DNA of 60,016 bases, from contig JBBAEU010000014.1 in assembly GCA_041655765.1 (NCBI GenBank), positions 1 through 60,016 of the forward strand, in the 5' to 3' direction. The notes below the pieces were generated by a model. It worked only from the letters and a program-made list of their open reading frames with translations, ran no database searches and was not told where the DNA came from. The DNA comes from Brumimicrobium sp041655765. GTDB taxonomy: Bacteria; Bacteroidota; Bacteroidia; Flavobacteriales_D; Crocinitomicaceae. This document shows, in pieces, positions 43,847-52,316 of the stretch (its first letter is position 1; every line of letters begins with the position of its first letter). The translations under genes and the position numbers were made by a program.

Positions 43847-44911
43847 ATGAAAATTTTAAATAAAATAGCTAAGAATTTAATGCTGACTGGAGCTGTGTTT
43901 ATGAGCTTCTCTGTAATGGCAGGTAATGAAGACAGAATCGGTTCGGCTGGTGCTAGCGAATTATTAGTAAATCCATGGGCGCGTTCTACCGCTTTTGGTT
44001 CTGCTGGTATAGCAACTGACAATGGACTAGAAGCACAGTTCTCAAATATTGCTGGTTTAGCCTTTACTGATAAAACACAAATTAAGTTTAATTATACAAC
44101 TTGGTTGGGTGATGCAGGAATCTCATTAAACTCTGCAGGAATTGCCCAAAGAATTGGTGAAGCATCAGTTATTGCTGTTTCACTCCAAGCTTTTGGATAC
44201 GGTGATATTGACATTACTACCGTTGATCTGCCAGAAGGTGGAATCGGAACGTTCACTCCGCGTCATAATGTAATTAACGTTGGATATGCTCGTTCGTTTT
44301 CTAATTCTATTTATGCAGGATTGAACATGAAAGTAGTTACTGAAAATATCGCAAATATGAGAGCTACTGGAGTTGCTTTCGATGCTGGTGTTAGATACGT
44401 TACTGGTAAACAGGAGCAAGTAAAGTTTGGTATTACTTTGAGAAATGTTGGTACTCCAATGAAATTCTCAGGTGATGGATTGGCGAAAGAAGTGGCATAC
44501 AAAAGTACTACCACAGAAGCAACACTCGTGCAGCGTTCAGCTTCTTATGAGTTACCATCAATGTTAGCGATGGGGTTTGGGTATGATTTTATTTTTAATG
44601 AAAACCATGTACTTACAGCTGCTGTTGCTTTCCACGCTAATTCATTTACAAATGACCAATTTAATGTTGGCTTAGATTATGGAATGACTTTTAGTTCTGT
44701 TGCAGCTAACCTTAGAGTTGGATTCGTTGGAGAAAAAGAAATGTTTGATAGAGAAAAAACAACAACAAGTTTAACTGGATTGACTGCAGGTATTTCGATT
44801 GATGCTCTTCTTGGTGCTAAAAAGACTCCTCTTGGAGTTGAGTATGCAATGAGAACATCTAACCCGTTTGGTATTATTCATACATTCGGAATTACTCTGA
44901 GTTTGAAATAG
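43847..44911 (+). CDS. PorV/PorQ family outer-membrane barrel protein
   Basis: 354 residues; signal peptide region ILNKIAKNLMLTGAVFMSFSVMA followed by the family opening GNEDRIGSAGASELLVNPWARSTAFGSAGIATDNGLEAQFSNIAGLAF. Barrel strands continue to FGIIHTFGITLSLK. PorV is the T9SS outer-membrane shuttle that takes cargo to the sortase; PorQ is a related barrel. Whether this is the main PorV or a paralogue tied to the upstream giant protein cannot be told; its position (31 bp after that gene) favours a dedicated partner. A strong terminator follows. Confidence 0.88.
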   Translation: MKILNKIAKNLMLTGAVFMSFSVMAGNEDRIGSAGASELLVNPWARSTAFGSAGIATDNGLEAQFSNIAGLAFTDKTQIKFNYTTWLGDAGISLNSAGIAQRIGEASVIAVSLQAFGYGDIDITTVDLPEGGIGTFTPRHNVINVGYARSFSNSIYAGLNMKVVTENIANMRATGVAFDAGVRYVTGKQEQVKFGITLRNVGTPMKFSGDGLAKEVAYKSTTTEATLVQRSASYELPSMLAMGFGYDFIFNENHVLTAAVAFHANSFTNDQFNVGLDYGMTFSSVAANLRVGFVGEKEMFDREKTTTSLTGLTAGISIDALLGAKKTPLGVEYAMRTSNPFGIIHTFGITLSLK

Positions 44912-44935
44912 ATATTATATAAATTTTCGTGGTAT

Positions 44936-44965
44936 AACAAGAGAGTCATTTGACTCTCTTGTTTT
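44936..44965 (+). terminator. Intrinsic terminator closing the receptor-cargo-PorV operon
   Basis: AACAAGAGAGTC (44936-44947) pairs perfectly with GACTCTCTTGTT (44952-44963), loop of four bases, followed by TT. Confidence 0.85.
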
Positions 44966-44995
44966 CGTTATTACACTAACCAAATTTTTAGATTT

Positions 44996-45472
44996 ATGGC
45001 AACAAAAATCAATTATTACACAGAAGAAGGATTAAAGAAATTAAAGGATGAACTGAATGATATGGAAAATGTTCAGAGGCCTAAAATTTCACAGCAAATT
45101 GCTGAGGCAAGAGATAAAGGAGATTTATCTGAGAATGCAGAATATGACGCAGCGAAAGAAGCACAAGGTTTGTTGGAGATGCAAATTGCTAAACTAAAAA
45201 ATATTATAGCAAATGCTAGAATTATAGACGACTCTGAAATTGATAGTTCTAAAGCATTGATACTCTCAACAGTTAGAATAAAAAATTTAAAAAATAACGC
45301 AGAAATGGCCTATACACTTGTGGCTGAAAAAGAAGCCGACTTAAAGCAAAAGAAAATTTCTGTTGAATCGCCCATCGGTAAAGGACTTCTTGGGAAATCT
45401 GTTGGTGATATTTGTGATGTTCAAACACCCAGTGGAATCATTCAATTTGAAATACTAGAAATTACAAGATAA
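44996..45472 (+). CDS. greA: Transcription elongation factor GreA
   Basis: 158 residues. The N-terminal coiled coil contains GDLSENAEYDAAKEAQ with the acidic tip that enters the RNA polymerase channel and rescues backtracked complexes by stimulating RNA cleavage; the C-terminal FKBP-like domain ends SPIGKGLLGKSVGDICDVQTPSGIIQFEILEI. Normal length. Its stop codon overlaps the next start by one base (TAATG), so greA and the HIT gene are cotranslated. Confidence 0.96.
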   Translation: MATKINYYTEEGLKKLKDELNDMENVQRPKISQQIAEARDKGDLSENAEYDAAKEAQGLLEMQIAKLKNIIANARIIDDSEIDSSKALILSTVRIKNLKNNAEMAYTLVAEKEADLKQKKISVESPIGKGLLGKSVGDICDVQTPSGIIQFEILEITR

Positions 45473-45861
45473 TGGCTTCAATTTTTACAAAAATCGTTAA
45501 CGGTGAAATCCCTGCATATAAAGTTGCTGAAAATACCGAGTTCCTAGCCTTTTTAGATGTAATGCCAATCATTAAAGGACATACTCTGGTTATTCCGAAA
45601 AAAGAAATCGACTATATATTTGATATCAATGATGATCTACTTGGAAGATATATGGCTTTTACAAAAATGGTTGCTAATAAAATGGATAAAGTATTTGATT
45701 GTAAAAAAATTGGAATGACTGTCGTCGGACTCGAAGTTCCTCATGCTCACATCCACTTGATGCCAATTAATGGTATTGCTGATATGGATTTTAATAAACC
45801 AAAGCTGAATCTATCTCAAGATGAAATGATGGAGATAGCGAAAATGATCGCTGAAGCGTAA
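45472..45861 (+). CDS. HIT family nucleotide-binding hydrolase
   Basis: 129 residues, HinT-like. FTKIVNGEIPAYKVAENTEFLAFLD at the start and the histidine triad HAHIHLMPIN near 100 (H-x-H-x-H) define the family, which hydrolyses nucleoside phosphoramidates or dinucleoside polyphosphates. Partner and substrate are unknown. It converges with ruvC, one base apart. Confidence 0.95.
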   Translation: MASIFTKIVNGEIPAYKVAENTEFLAFLDVMPIIKGHTLVIPKKEIDYIFDINDDLLGRYMAFTKMVANKMDKVFDCKKIGMTVVGLEVPHAHIHLMPINGIADMDFNKPKLNLSQDEMMEIAKMIAEA

Positions 45862-45862
45862 C

Positions 45863-46429
45863 TTACTTCTTAGAAGATTTATCTCGTGATGGGTTTTTAT
45901 TTATAAACGCTTTCCAAGATGAAACGCTTTCTTTATTATTTTCCCCAATTCCTTTAGAAAAATGATGACATATCGCAGCGGCCAACCCGTCAGTAGCGTC
46001 TAAATATTTAGGAATTTCTTCTAAACCAACAATGCTTTGAATCATTGCTGCTACTTGTTCTTTGCTGGCAGATCCTTTACCTGTTATCGCTTGTTTTATC
46101 CTTCTTGGCGTATATTCTTCATAAGGGACTTCCTTGGATAATGAGGCAGCAATACAAACTCCTTGTGCACGACCTAGTTTTAGCATAGATTGAACATTCT
46201 TTCCGAAAAATGGTGCTTCAATTGCCATTTCATCTGGCTTATATTCTTTGATTAACCCTTCAACGCGCTCGTAAATCCTTCTAAGTTTGTCTGGATGGTT
46301 TTTAATCTTGCTCAATTGTAAAATCCCATAAGTAACCAATATTAACTTATTGTTTTTTACATGAATAATTCCATAACCCATTACGGTTGTACCAGGATCA
46401 ATTCCAAGAATTATTTTATCTTTAACCAT
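45863..46429 (-). CDS. ruvC: Crossover junction endodeoxyribonuclease RuvC
   Basis: 188 residues. Acidic catalytic residues in the RuvC order: Asp11 in ILGIDPGTTVMGYG, Glu71 in MAIEAPFF, Asp144 and Asp147 in YLDATDGLAAAICHH. Cuts Holliday junctions made during recombination with RuvAB. Promoter: TTG (46478-46480, minus strand) 19 bases from TATCTTTA (46451-46458). A 20-residue Ser/Lys-rich tail follows the core. No ruvA or ruvB is near. Confidence 0.96.
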   Translation of the reverse strand: MVKDKIILGIDPGTTVMGYGIIHVKNNKLILVTYGILQLSKIKNHPDKLRRIYERVEGLIKEYKPDEMAIEAPFFGKNVQSMLKLGRAQGVCIAASLSKEVPYEEYTPRRIKQAITGKGSASKEQVAAMIQSIVGLEEIPKYLDATDGLAAAICHHFSKGIGENNKESVSSWKAFINKNPSRDKSSKK

Positions 46430-46450
46430 TATTTGATGCGATTTTGATTC

Positions 46451-46480
46451 TAAAGATACTAAATACTATTGGGTTTTCAA
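46451..46480 (-). promoter_or_regulatory. Promoter of ruvC
   Basis: On the minus strand TTG, 19 bases, then TATCTTTA (one mismatch from TAnnTTTG), with the ruvC ATG 22 bases further on. Confidence 0.45.
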
Positions 46481-46490
46481 TTAAAAAATT

Positions 46491-47573
46491 ATGATTGACT
46501 TTTATCTACTTTTTTTAATTTGCTGTTTTTTATTTTTTATCTTTTTAAAGATATCCAAATCAAAACAAATTAAGGAAAATCAAATTTCTTTAAATGAGGT
46601 CGTGGTCATTATTCCATTTAGGAATGAAATGAATAATCTACCTTTGTTACTTAATAGTATCAAAACTCAGACAAAACTTCCAAAAGATATTTTTTTTATC
46701 AATGACCATTCTACAGATTCTTCTGTACAACTAATTGAAGAGTTTATATCAGCAAACAACATCGGAAGTCTTTTTCATCTTAATGATGATAAAATGGGTA
46801 AAAAAGAAGCGTTACTTGTGGGGATTGAAAATTTGGACTCGAAATATGCGCTAACAATGGATGCAGACGTTGTTTTGAATGAAAAATATTTTGAAACCCT
46901 TTCCTTTACCCCTGAAACTGATCTACTTGTTTTGCCAGTTATCCCAAAAGGAAAAGGATTTTTATCCAATCTTTTCAGCACAGAATATTTGTTCCTGAGC
47001 GCATTTAATTATTTGCTTCAACCTATTTATCCAATTTCTGCAAGTGGAGCCAATCTTTTGATAAACCTAAATGAAATTGATTACAAAGAGCAACTTTCAT
47101 CACATCAGTCTATATCTTCTGGAGATGATTATTTTTTAATGCAAAAAGTAAGGTCAGAAAAGCAGAGGATTTTTGTTAACAATCAAAAGCAATTATCTGT
47201 AGTAACAAGTTCACCAAATAGTTTCAAAGAATATTTTCATCAAAGAATACGATGGATTGGAAAAGCTAACGTAAAACCAACAATCAGCGAGTATTTTTTT
47301 GGGATATTTATTATTTTCTATTTTTTAAGCTCCATTGTGACATTGGTGTTTCTTGCCTTGATGGGTTGGATTGAGGTTTTAGTGGTTATTTTTACGTTAC
47401 GTCTTGTATTGGACACACTTATTTTTACAAATTACACCATAAAACTTCAAGAATCTTGGAGAATTTTATATTTACCTTTGTTTCAGATAGTCTATTTTCT
47501 GCTGATGATTTCTACTATGGTCGGTTCATTTTTCTATCAACCTAAGTGGAAAGGAAGACTTATTCAACGGTAG
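46491..47573 (+). CDS. Membrane-anchored family 2 glycosyltransferase
   Basis: 360 residues. An N-terminal membrane segment (FYLLFLICCFLFFIFL), then a GT-A core: VVVIIPFRNEMNNLPLLLNSI, INDHSTDSS, ALTMDADVV with the DxD, SASGANLLI, and QRIRWIGKA (the Q/R-x-x-R-W motif), and then about three hydrophobic segments at 265-350. The QxxRW motif points to a processive or ceramide/hyaluronan-type enzyme subgroup. The sugar and acceptor are not readable. It converges with the acyltransferase gene with a 14-bp overlap. Confidence 0.85.
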   Translation: MIDFYLLFLICCFLFFIFLKISKSKQIKENQISLNEVVVIIPFRNEMNNLPLLLNSIKTQTKLPKDIFFINDHSTDSSVQLIEEFISANNIGSLFHLNDDKMGKKEALLVGIENLDSKYALTMDADVVLNEKYFETLSFTPETDLLVLPVIPKGKGFLSNLFSTEYLFLSAFNYLLQPIYPISASGANLLINLNEIDYKEQLSSHQSISSGDDYFLMQKVRSEKQRIFVNNQKQLSVVTSSPNSFKEYFHQRIRWIGKANVKPTISEYFFGIFIIFYFLSSIVTLVFLALMGWIEVLVVIFTLRLVLDTLIFTNYTIKLQESWRILYLPLFQIVYFLLMISTMVGSFFYQPKWKGRLIQR

Positions 47574-48123
47574 GGACTTCTTCTTTAATTCCGTTTTGTG
47601 GATATTTCCCTTGGTATTGACTAAGTTCTTTTTTAATAAAGGCAATATCCTTATCTATATCTCCTGTCGGTTCAAATAAACTATGGAAACCACCTGTTTT
47701 TGTTTTGTAATCCATATAACCAAGATAAATCGGAACATTAGCTTTTAAGGCAATATAATAAAACCCTTTTTTCCAGTTTGGATTGTACTTTCTTGTTCCT
47801 TCAGGAGTAAATAACATATACATGGTTTCATTGTTCTGGAAATATTCCACTGCCTGATCTGTAAAATGATTGTGCTTTTCCCTACTTACAGGGATTCCAC
47901 CTAATGACTTTAGAAACCAGCTAAAAGGAGGGACAAAAACCTCTTCTTTTATCAGAAATGTTGCGTTAATTCCATAATTCCAAAATGCTAATCGACCAAT
48001 TACAAAGTCCCAATTACTTGTGTGTGGTCCCATTGCGACAACTGCTTTTTTAACTCCAATTGGATGGTCATTAATCTGCCAACCTAATATTTTCAAAACA
48101 ACCCTTGCAATTGCTTTTTTCAT
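47560..48123 (-). CDS. PlsC-like acyltransferase
   Basis: 187 residues, shorter than typical PlsC (about 240). Key motifs: H34-T-S-N-W-D39, the catalytic HX4D, and LFTPEGTRKYNPNWKKGFYYIALKANVPI with the EGTR glycerol-phosphate motif. Transfers acyl chains to a lysophospholipid-type acceptor at the inner membrane, though ornithine-lipid or other acceptors are possible. The 3' end overlaps the convergent glycosyltransferase gene by 14 bp. Upstream 62 bases have no clear promoter beyond TACTTTTC on the minus strand at 48125-48132. Confidence 0.85.
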   Translation of the reverse strand: MKKAIARVVLKILGWQINDHPIGVKKAVVAMGPHTSNWDFVIGRLAFWNYGINATFLIKEEVFVPPFSWFLKSLGGIPVSREKHNHFTDQAVEYFQNNETMYMLFTPEGTRKYNPNWKKGFYYIALKANVPIYLGYMDYKTKTGGFHSLFEPTGDIDKDIAFIKKELSQYQGKYPQNGIKEEVPTVE

Positions 48124-48185
48124 AGAAAAGTACTAATAATTAAATGTCTAATAAATGTTAATGCAAACCAAAATTAAAAACAATT

Positions 48186-48959
48186 TTACATTTCTTCTAA
48201 TAATCTTGTAAAATAACCAGGTGAACTCGCTAATCTCGAACCATACCATGTGAAGTATTCGCCATCAACAATCATGATCTTTGCTTGAGGAAAATATTTT
48301 TTTACTTCAGGAATATGTTTCTCATTGAAAGGATAAGGTTCTGTACTGAGAAAAACATAATCGACGTTTTGAAATAAATCTGGATTAATTTCTGGATAAC
48401 GAGGTAGTTTGATAATGTTTTCAAATCCTAAATGCTCCGTTAAAATATGATGAATGAAGGTGTTCGGACCAACAACCATAAATGGGTTTTTCCATATCAT
48501 GTACAAAACCTTTTTTGTGGTTTTTAATGGTTTGATTTCTGAAAACTGCGACTCTATTAGCCGAACAATTAGATTTCCTTCACTTTGTTTGTTACAAATC
48601 AATGAGATGGAATTAATCATTTCAATTGCATCGGTAAGATTGTAAATATCACTTAGCCAAACAGGAGCAATTTTTTGAATTTCTTCTATTTCTTCTCTTA
48701 TGTTTTCTTCTTTGTTTCCAATGATTAAATCAGGATTTAGACTTTTAATTTTATCTATTTTTAGCTTTTTTGGGCCACCGATTCGTGTTTTAGATTGGTA
48801 CCATTCTTCAGGATAAATACAAAATTTGGTAATGCCAATAACCTCTTCTTTTAATCCTAAGTGATATAAGAGTTCTGTTTGTGATGGAACAAGAGAAACA
48901 ATTCTCTGAGGCGTTCTTTTTAATTCGATTGTAGTTCCGTATTGGTCTGTGTATTTCAT
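48186..48959 (-). CDS. BtuF-like periplasmic-binding-protein fold (helical backbone metal receptor)
   Basis: 257 residues. Two lobes with a long helix: RIVSLVPSQTELLYHLGLKEEVIGITKFCIYP, RIGGPKKLKIDKIKSLNPDLIIGNKEENI, and C-terminal VDYVFLSTEPYPFNEKHIPE. These are features of BtuF and siderophore-binding proteins. The unusual point is the lack of any signal peptide: it starts MKYTDQYGTTIELKRTPQ, with charged residues and no hydrophobic stretch, so it is probably cytoplasmic and cannot serve an importer in the normal way. No ABC genes are nearby. Role is unknown. Confidence 0.75.
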   Translation of the reverse strand: MKYTDQYGTTIELKRTPQRIVSLVPSQTELLYHLGLKEEVIGITKFCIYPEEWYQSKTRIGGPKKLKIDKIKSLNPDLIIGNKEENIREEIEEIQKIAPVWLSDIYNLTDAIEMINSISLICNKQSEGNLIVRLIESQFSEIKPLKTTKKVLYMIWKNPFMVVGPNTFIHHILTEHLGFENIIKLPRYPEINPDLFQNVDYVFLSTEPYPFNEKHIPEVKKYFPQAKIMIVDGEYFTWYGSRLASSPGYFTRLLEEM

Positions 48960-48964
48960 TTAAC

Positions 48965-49010
48965 TAAAAAAAATGGAGAGTTAACAAGATTTCATTGTAA
49001 CCCTCCATTT
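48965..49010 (-). terminator. Intrinsic terminator of the cysteine synthase-family gene (minus strand)
   Basis: On the minus strand AAATGGAGGGTTAC pairs with GTTAACTCTCCATTT (loop of about 12 bases) and is followed by T residues. Confidence 0.7.
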
Positions 49011-49025
49011 AATATATTATTATTT

Positions 49026-50003
49026 TTACAAAAATCCTTGTTCTTTCATCCAATCATCATTGAAGAATTTACCAACGTACCGACTTCCATGATCATGGAA
49101 AAGTACTACAACTACGTCGCCTTTTTTAAACATGTTTTTCATCTGTAAAACACCTTTTATTGCTGCTCCAGCTGAATTTCCGACGAATATTCCTTCTTCT
49201 CTAGCAAGTTTTCTGGTATAAATTGCAGCATCCTTATCGGTTACCTTTTCGAAGTGGTCGATTATATCAAAATTAACGTTTTTTGGAAGAATATCTTCTC
49301 CGATTCCTTCTGTGATGTATGGATAAATTTCTTTTGTATCAAAGATACCAGTTTCATGATATTTTTTAAACACAGAGCCATACGTGTCGATACCTAAAAT
49401 TTTAACATTTGGATTTTTTTCTTTTAGATATTGACCAACTCCAGAAATTGTTCCTCCCGTACCAACACCAACAACGAAATGTGTTATTTTACCATTTGTT
49501 TGTTCCCAAATTTCAGGTCCCGTTGTTTCGTAGTGAGCCAATCTGTTTGATAGATTGTCATATTGGTTAACATACCAAGAGTTTGGAGTCTCCTCAGCAA
49601 GTCTTCTTGAAACAGAATAATATGAGCGCGGGTCTTCAGGTTCAACGTTTGTAGGACAAACAACAACCTCTGCACCCACAGCTTTTAGAATGTCCATTTT
49701 CTCCTTACTTTGTTTATCACTAAGTACACAAATTAACTTGTACCCTTTTATGATACAAGCCAAAGCCAATCCCATTCCAGTATTTCCTGAAGTTCCTTCG
49801 ATAACTGTTCCTCCTGGTTTTAGGAGTCCTTGTTTTTCTGCGTCTTCAATCATTTTCAGCCCCATTCTATCTTTTACAGAATTTCCTGGGTTGGTAGTTT
49901 CGATTTTTGCAATAACATCAGCTTCGATTTCTTTCGTTAACTTGTTAATGCGCACCAACGGTGTATTACCAATTGTCTCTAAGATATTGTTATAAACTTT
50001 CAT
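49026..50003 (-). CDS. PLP-dependent cysteine synthase/cystathionine beta-synthase family protein
   Basis: 325 residues. GNTPLVRINK at the N-terminus, NPGNSVKDRM with PLP-lysine Lys44, and the PLP-phosphate/substrate loop GTSGNTGMGLAL (70-81). GVGTGGTISG and FHDHGSRYVGK near the end are also typical of the cystathionine beta-synthase side. No CBS regulatory domains are present. The catalytic choice between O-acetylserine sulfhydrylase and beta-synthase cannot be settled; the sequence leans toward the CBS-like type. It lies 24 bp after rny and may be cotranscribed. Confidence 0.88.
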   Translation of the reverse strand: MKVYNNILETIGNTPLVRINKLTKEIEADVIAKIETTNPGNSVKDRMGLKMIEDAEKQGLLKPGGTVIEGTSGNTGMGLALACIIKGYKLICVLSDKQSKEKMDILKAVGAEVVVCPTNVEPEDPRSYYSVSRRLAEETPNSWYVNQYDNLSNRLAHYETTGPEIWEQTNGKITHFVVGVGTGGTISGVGQYLKEKNPNVKILGIDTYGSVFKKYHETGIFDTKEIYPYITEGIGEDILPKNVNFDIIDHFEKVTDKDAAIYTRKLAREEGIFVGNSAGAAIKGVLQMKNMFKKGDVVVVLFHDHGSRYVGKFFNDDWMKEQGFL

Positions 50004-50027
50004 TTATCTAATTATTATCTGTATTTA

Positions 50028-51566
50028 TTATCGTGCATAATGGACTGACCTTTTTTCTCTGATTAAAGTAACTTTTACTTGACCAGGATATGTCATTTCT
50101 GTTTCAATTTTCTGAGAGATAGCAAATGACAATTCGTCTGCTTGCAAGTCAGATACTTTTTCACTTTCTACCATCACACGCAATTCTCTTCCAGCTTGAA
50201 TTGCATAAGCATTTGTAACGCCGTCATACGACAAAGCAAGATTTTCGAGTTCTTTTATACGATTGATGTAAGCTTCAATTATTTCTCTTCTGGCTCCAGG
50301 TCTTGCCCCAGAGATAGCATCCGCAATTTGAACAATTGGAGCGATAAGAGAGGTCATTTCTATTTCATCATGGTGAGCTCCAATTGCATTACAAACATCA
50401 GGTTTTTCACCATATTTTTCTGCTAACTTCATTCCAATAATTGCGTGAGGAAGTTCTGGTTCATCTTCTGGAACTTTCCCCATATCGTGTAATAATCCTG
50501 CACGTTTTGCTAATTTTACATTCAAGCCTAACTCTGCTGCTAAAATAGAAGCGATATTTGCCGTTTCCCTACTGTGTTGTAGTAAATTTTGTCCGTAAGA
50601 AGAACGGTATTTCATTCTTCCAACCATTTTAATAAGTTCTGGGTGTAAACCATGAATACCTAAATCGATACAAGTTCTTTTTCCAGTCTCTGCAATCTCA
50701 TCATCTAGTGATTTTCTTGTTTTAGCAACAACCTCTTCCACGCGAGCAGGGTGGATTCTACCATCTGCAATTAATTGATGTAATGAAAGTCGAGCAATTT
50801 CCCTTCTTACAGGGTCAAAACAAGACAAAAGAATTGCTTCTGGAGTGTCATCTACTACTATTTCTACACCTGTAGCAGCTTCTATGGCACGAATGTTTCT
50901 TCCTTCACGACCAATGATTCTTCCTTTGATGTCATCGGACTCAAGGTTAAATACAGAAACAGCATTTTCAATTGATTGCTCATGCGCAACTCTCTGCATT
51001 GCTTGAATTATTACCTTTTTTGCTTGCTGATTTGCATTTAATTTTACTTCATCTACGATTTTCTTGATGTCTGCCATAGCTTGTGTACGTGCTTCATCAG
51101 TTAGCGCTTCCATGAGTTGCTTTTTAGCTTCTTCAGGGTTTAACTCTGAAATCCTAGATAGCTCTGAAACTCTTTTTTCTTGTAAGGCCTCAAGTTCTTC
51201 AGTTTTTTTAGAGTTCAGTTCTAATCTAATATCTAACTCTTTTTGAGTGTTGGTGAGTTTATTTTCTTTACGGCTGATTTCTTCAAGTTTATTAGAAAGG
51301 TTTTTTTCTTTTGCTCTAACTTTATCGTGGGTAGATTGCAACCTTCTTTCTTTATCCTTGATTGATTTTTCGTGCTCCTCCTTTAGGCTTAAAAAGCGTT
51401 CTTTAGCTTGAAATATTTTTTCTTTTTTGATGGTTTCTCCATCCATCTCAGCTTCTGCCAAGATTCTTTCTTTTTTCTTCTTAAGCAATACATTCTGTAT
51501 TACTAGCGCAATGATGACTCCAGCTATGAGTCCAATCATTATCCCTATTAACATTTTTACTTCCAT
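50028..51566 (-). CDS. rny: Ribonuclease Y
   Basis: 512 residues. A short N-terminal membrane anchor (LIGIMIGLIAGVIIALVIQNVLL), then a long Lys/Glu-rich coiled coil (30-170), a KH domain (GRIIGREGRNIRAIEAATGVEIVVDDTPEAILLS) and an HD domain (HSRETANIASILAAELGL, RAGLLHDMGK). It is the membrane-bound endoribonuclease that starts mRNA decay in many bacteria. 49 bp after zapA; minus-strand operon with zapA and a coiled-coil gene. Confidence 0.96.
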   Translation of the reverse strand: MEVKMLIGIMIGLIAGVIIALVIQNVLLKKKKERILAEAEMDGETIKKEKIFQAKERFLSLKEEHEKSIKDKERRLQSTHDKVRAKEKNLSNKLEEISRKENKLTNTQKELDIRLELNSKKTEELEALQEKRVSELSRISELNPEEAKKQLMEALTDEARTQAMADIKKIVDEVKLNANQQAKKVIIQAMQRVAHEQSIENAVSVFNLESDDIKGRIIGREGRNIRAIEAATGVEIVVDDTPEAILLSCFDPVRREIARLSLHQLIADGRIHPARVEEVVAKTRKSLDDEIAETGKRTCIDLGIHGLHPELIKMVGRMKYRSSYGQNLLQHSRETANIASILAAELGLNVKLAKRAGLLHDMGKVPEDEPELPHAIIGMKLAEKYGEKPDVCNAIGAHHDEIEMTSLIAPIVQIADAISGARPGARREIIEAYINRIKELENLALSYDGVTNAYAIQAGRELRVMVESEKVSDLQADELSFAISQKIETEMTYPGQVKVTLIREKRSVHYAR

Positions 51567-51615
51567 AATTTTAATATTTAATTATAAATTATGGGAAATA
51601 GGTTAAAAATGCGAT

Positions 51616-51909
51616 TTATTCATCAATACTATTAGAAAGAAGATTTAGTGCGTCTAAAACTTTTTCTGTATCAAATGTATCTTTATTTTTCAAATTAGAA
51701 GTATTATTTTTTTTTGACTTTGTCGCGAGTTGCAACGAGGTCATTGCTAATAAATCCTGCATATCTTTAACTGCATAACTCTCTTGAAGACGTTTGATAT
51801 TGTCATTGATATCTGTGACTGCTTGTAATACAATATCCTCCTCAGACTCATTTATGGTCAGTGGGTATTTTCGTCCTGCGATAACAATTTTAATTGACTT
51901 CTTAGTCAT
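51616..51909 (-). CDS. zapA: Cell division protein ZapA
   Basis: 97 residues. KSIKIVIAGRKYPLTINESEEDIVLQAVTDINDNIKRLQ matches the ZapA FtsZ-binding head, and the C-terminal half is a helix (YAVKDMQDLLAMTSLQLA). ZapA cross-links FtsZ filaments and stabilises the Z ring. One base after the stop of the coiled-coil gene, so these are coupled. Confidence 0.9.
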   Translation of the reverse strand: MTKKSIKIVIAGRKYPLTINESEEDIVLQAVTDINDNIKRLQESYAVKDMQDLLAMTSLQLATKSKKNNTSNLKNKDTFDTEKVLDALNLLSNSIDE

Positions 51910-51910
51910 T

Positions 51911-52207
51911 TTATTCTACTTTCAATCGACTTATACAGTCATCTATTTCCCTTACTAATTCATCAATTTGAGAAGAATAATCGTCTTTTTTAGACGTTCC
52001 AATCAATCCTTGCTCTAATTGATTCTTTACGTTGTTATACTTTGACATAAAATCTTCCAACTCATTCTGTTTTTGACTTAAATTGTTTGTCAAAGTTTGA
52101 ATCTCAGACTTTAAATCTTCATTTTCTGTTCTAACAGTACGTAAAGACGCCCGCATTTTTGCGATTTTCGTCTCAATTTCTGCTATTACATTTTGAATTT
52201 CTTCCAT
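51911..52207 (-). CDS. Short coiled-coil protein upstream of zapA
   Basis: 98 residues from ATG 52207; the longer frame from 52255 runs through the promoter and is rejected. Almost the whole chain is predicted coiled coil: EEIQNVIAEIETKIAKMRASL, ENEDLKSEIQTLTNNLSQKQNELEDFM, QIDELVREIDDCISRLKVE. It has no signal peptide. Being one base from zapA suggests a partner of the division ring, similar in position and shape to ZapB, but without sequence evidence for that family. Confidence 0.75.
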   Translation of the reverse strand: MEEIQNVIAEIETKIAKMRASLRTVRTENEDLKSEIQTLTNNLSQKQNELEDFMSKYNNVKNQLEQGLIGTSKKDDYSSQIDELVREIDDCISRLKVE

Positions 52208-52224
52208 TTTTTTGTATAACAATA

Positions 52225-52255
52225 CAAAGATAGTATCAATAACGATAAAAAACAA
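52225..52255 (-). promoter_or_regulatory. Promoter of the coiled-coil-zapA-rny operon (minus strand)
   Basis: TTG (52253-52255) and a perfect TATCTTTG (52225-52232), 20 bases apart, precede the ATG at 52207 by 17 bases. It is among the best promoters in the window and sets the gene start. Confidence 0.7.
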
Positions 52256-52316
52256 TATTTATTGAATCAAGTTGTGAGTTTTGTTGTTCGTTTTTAACAA
52301 ATATTATATTCAAATA

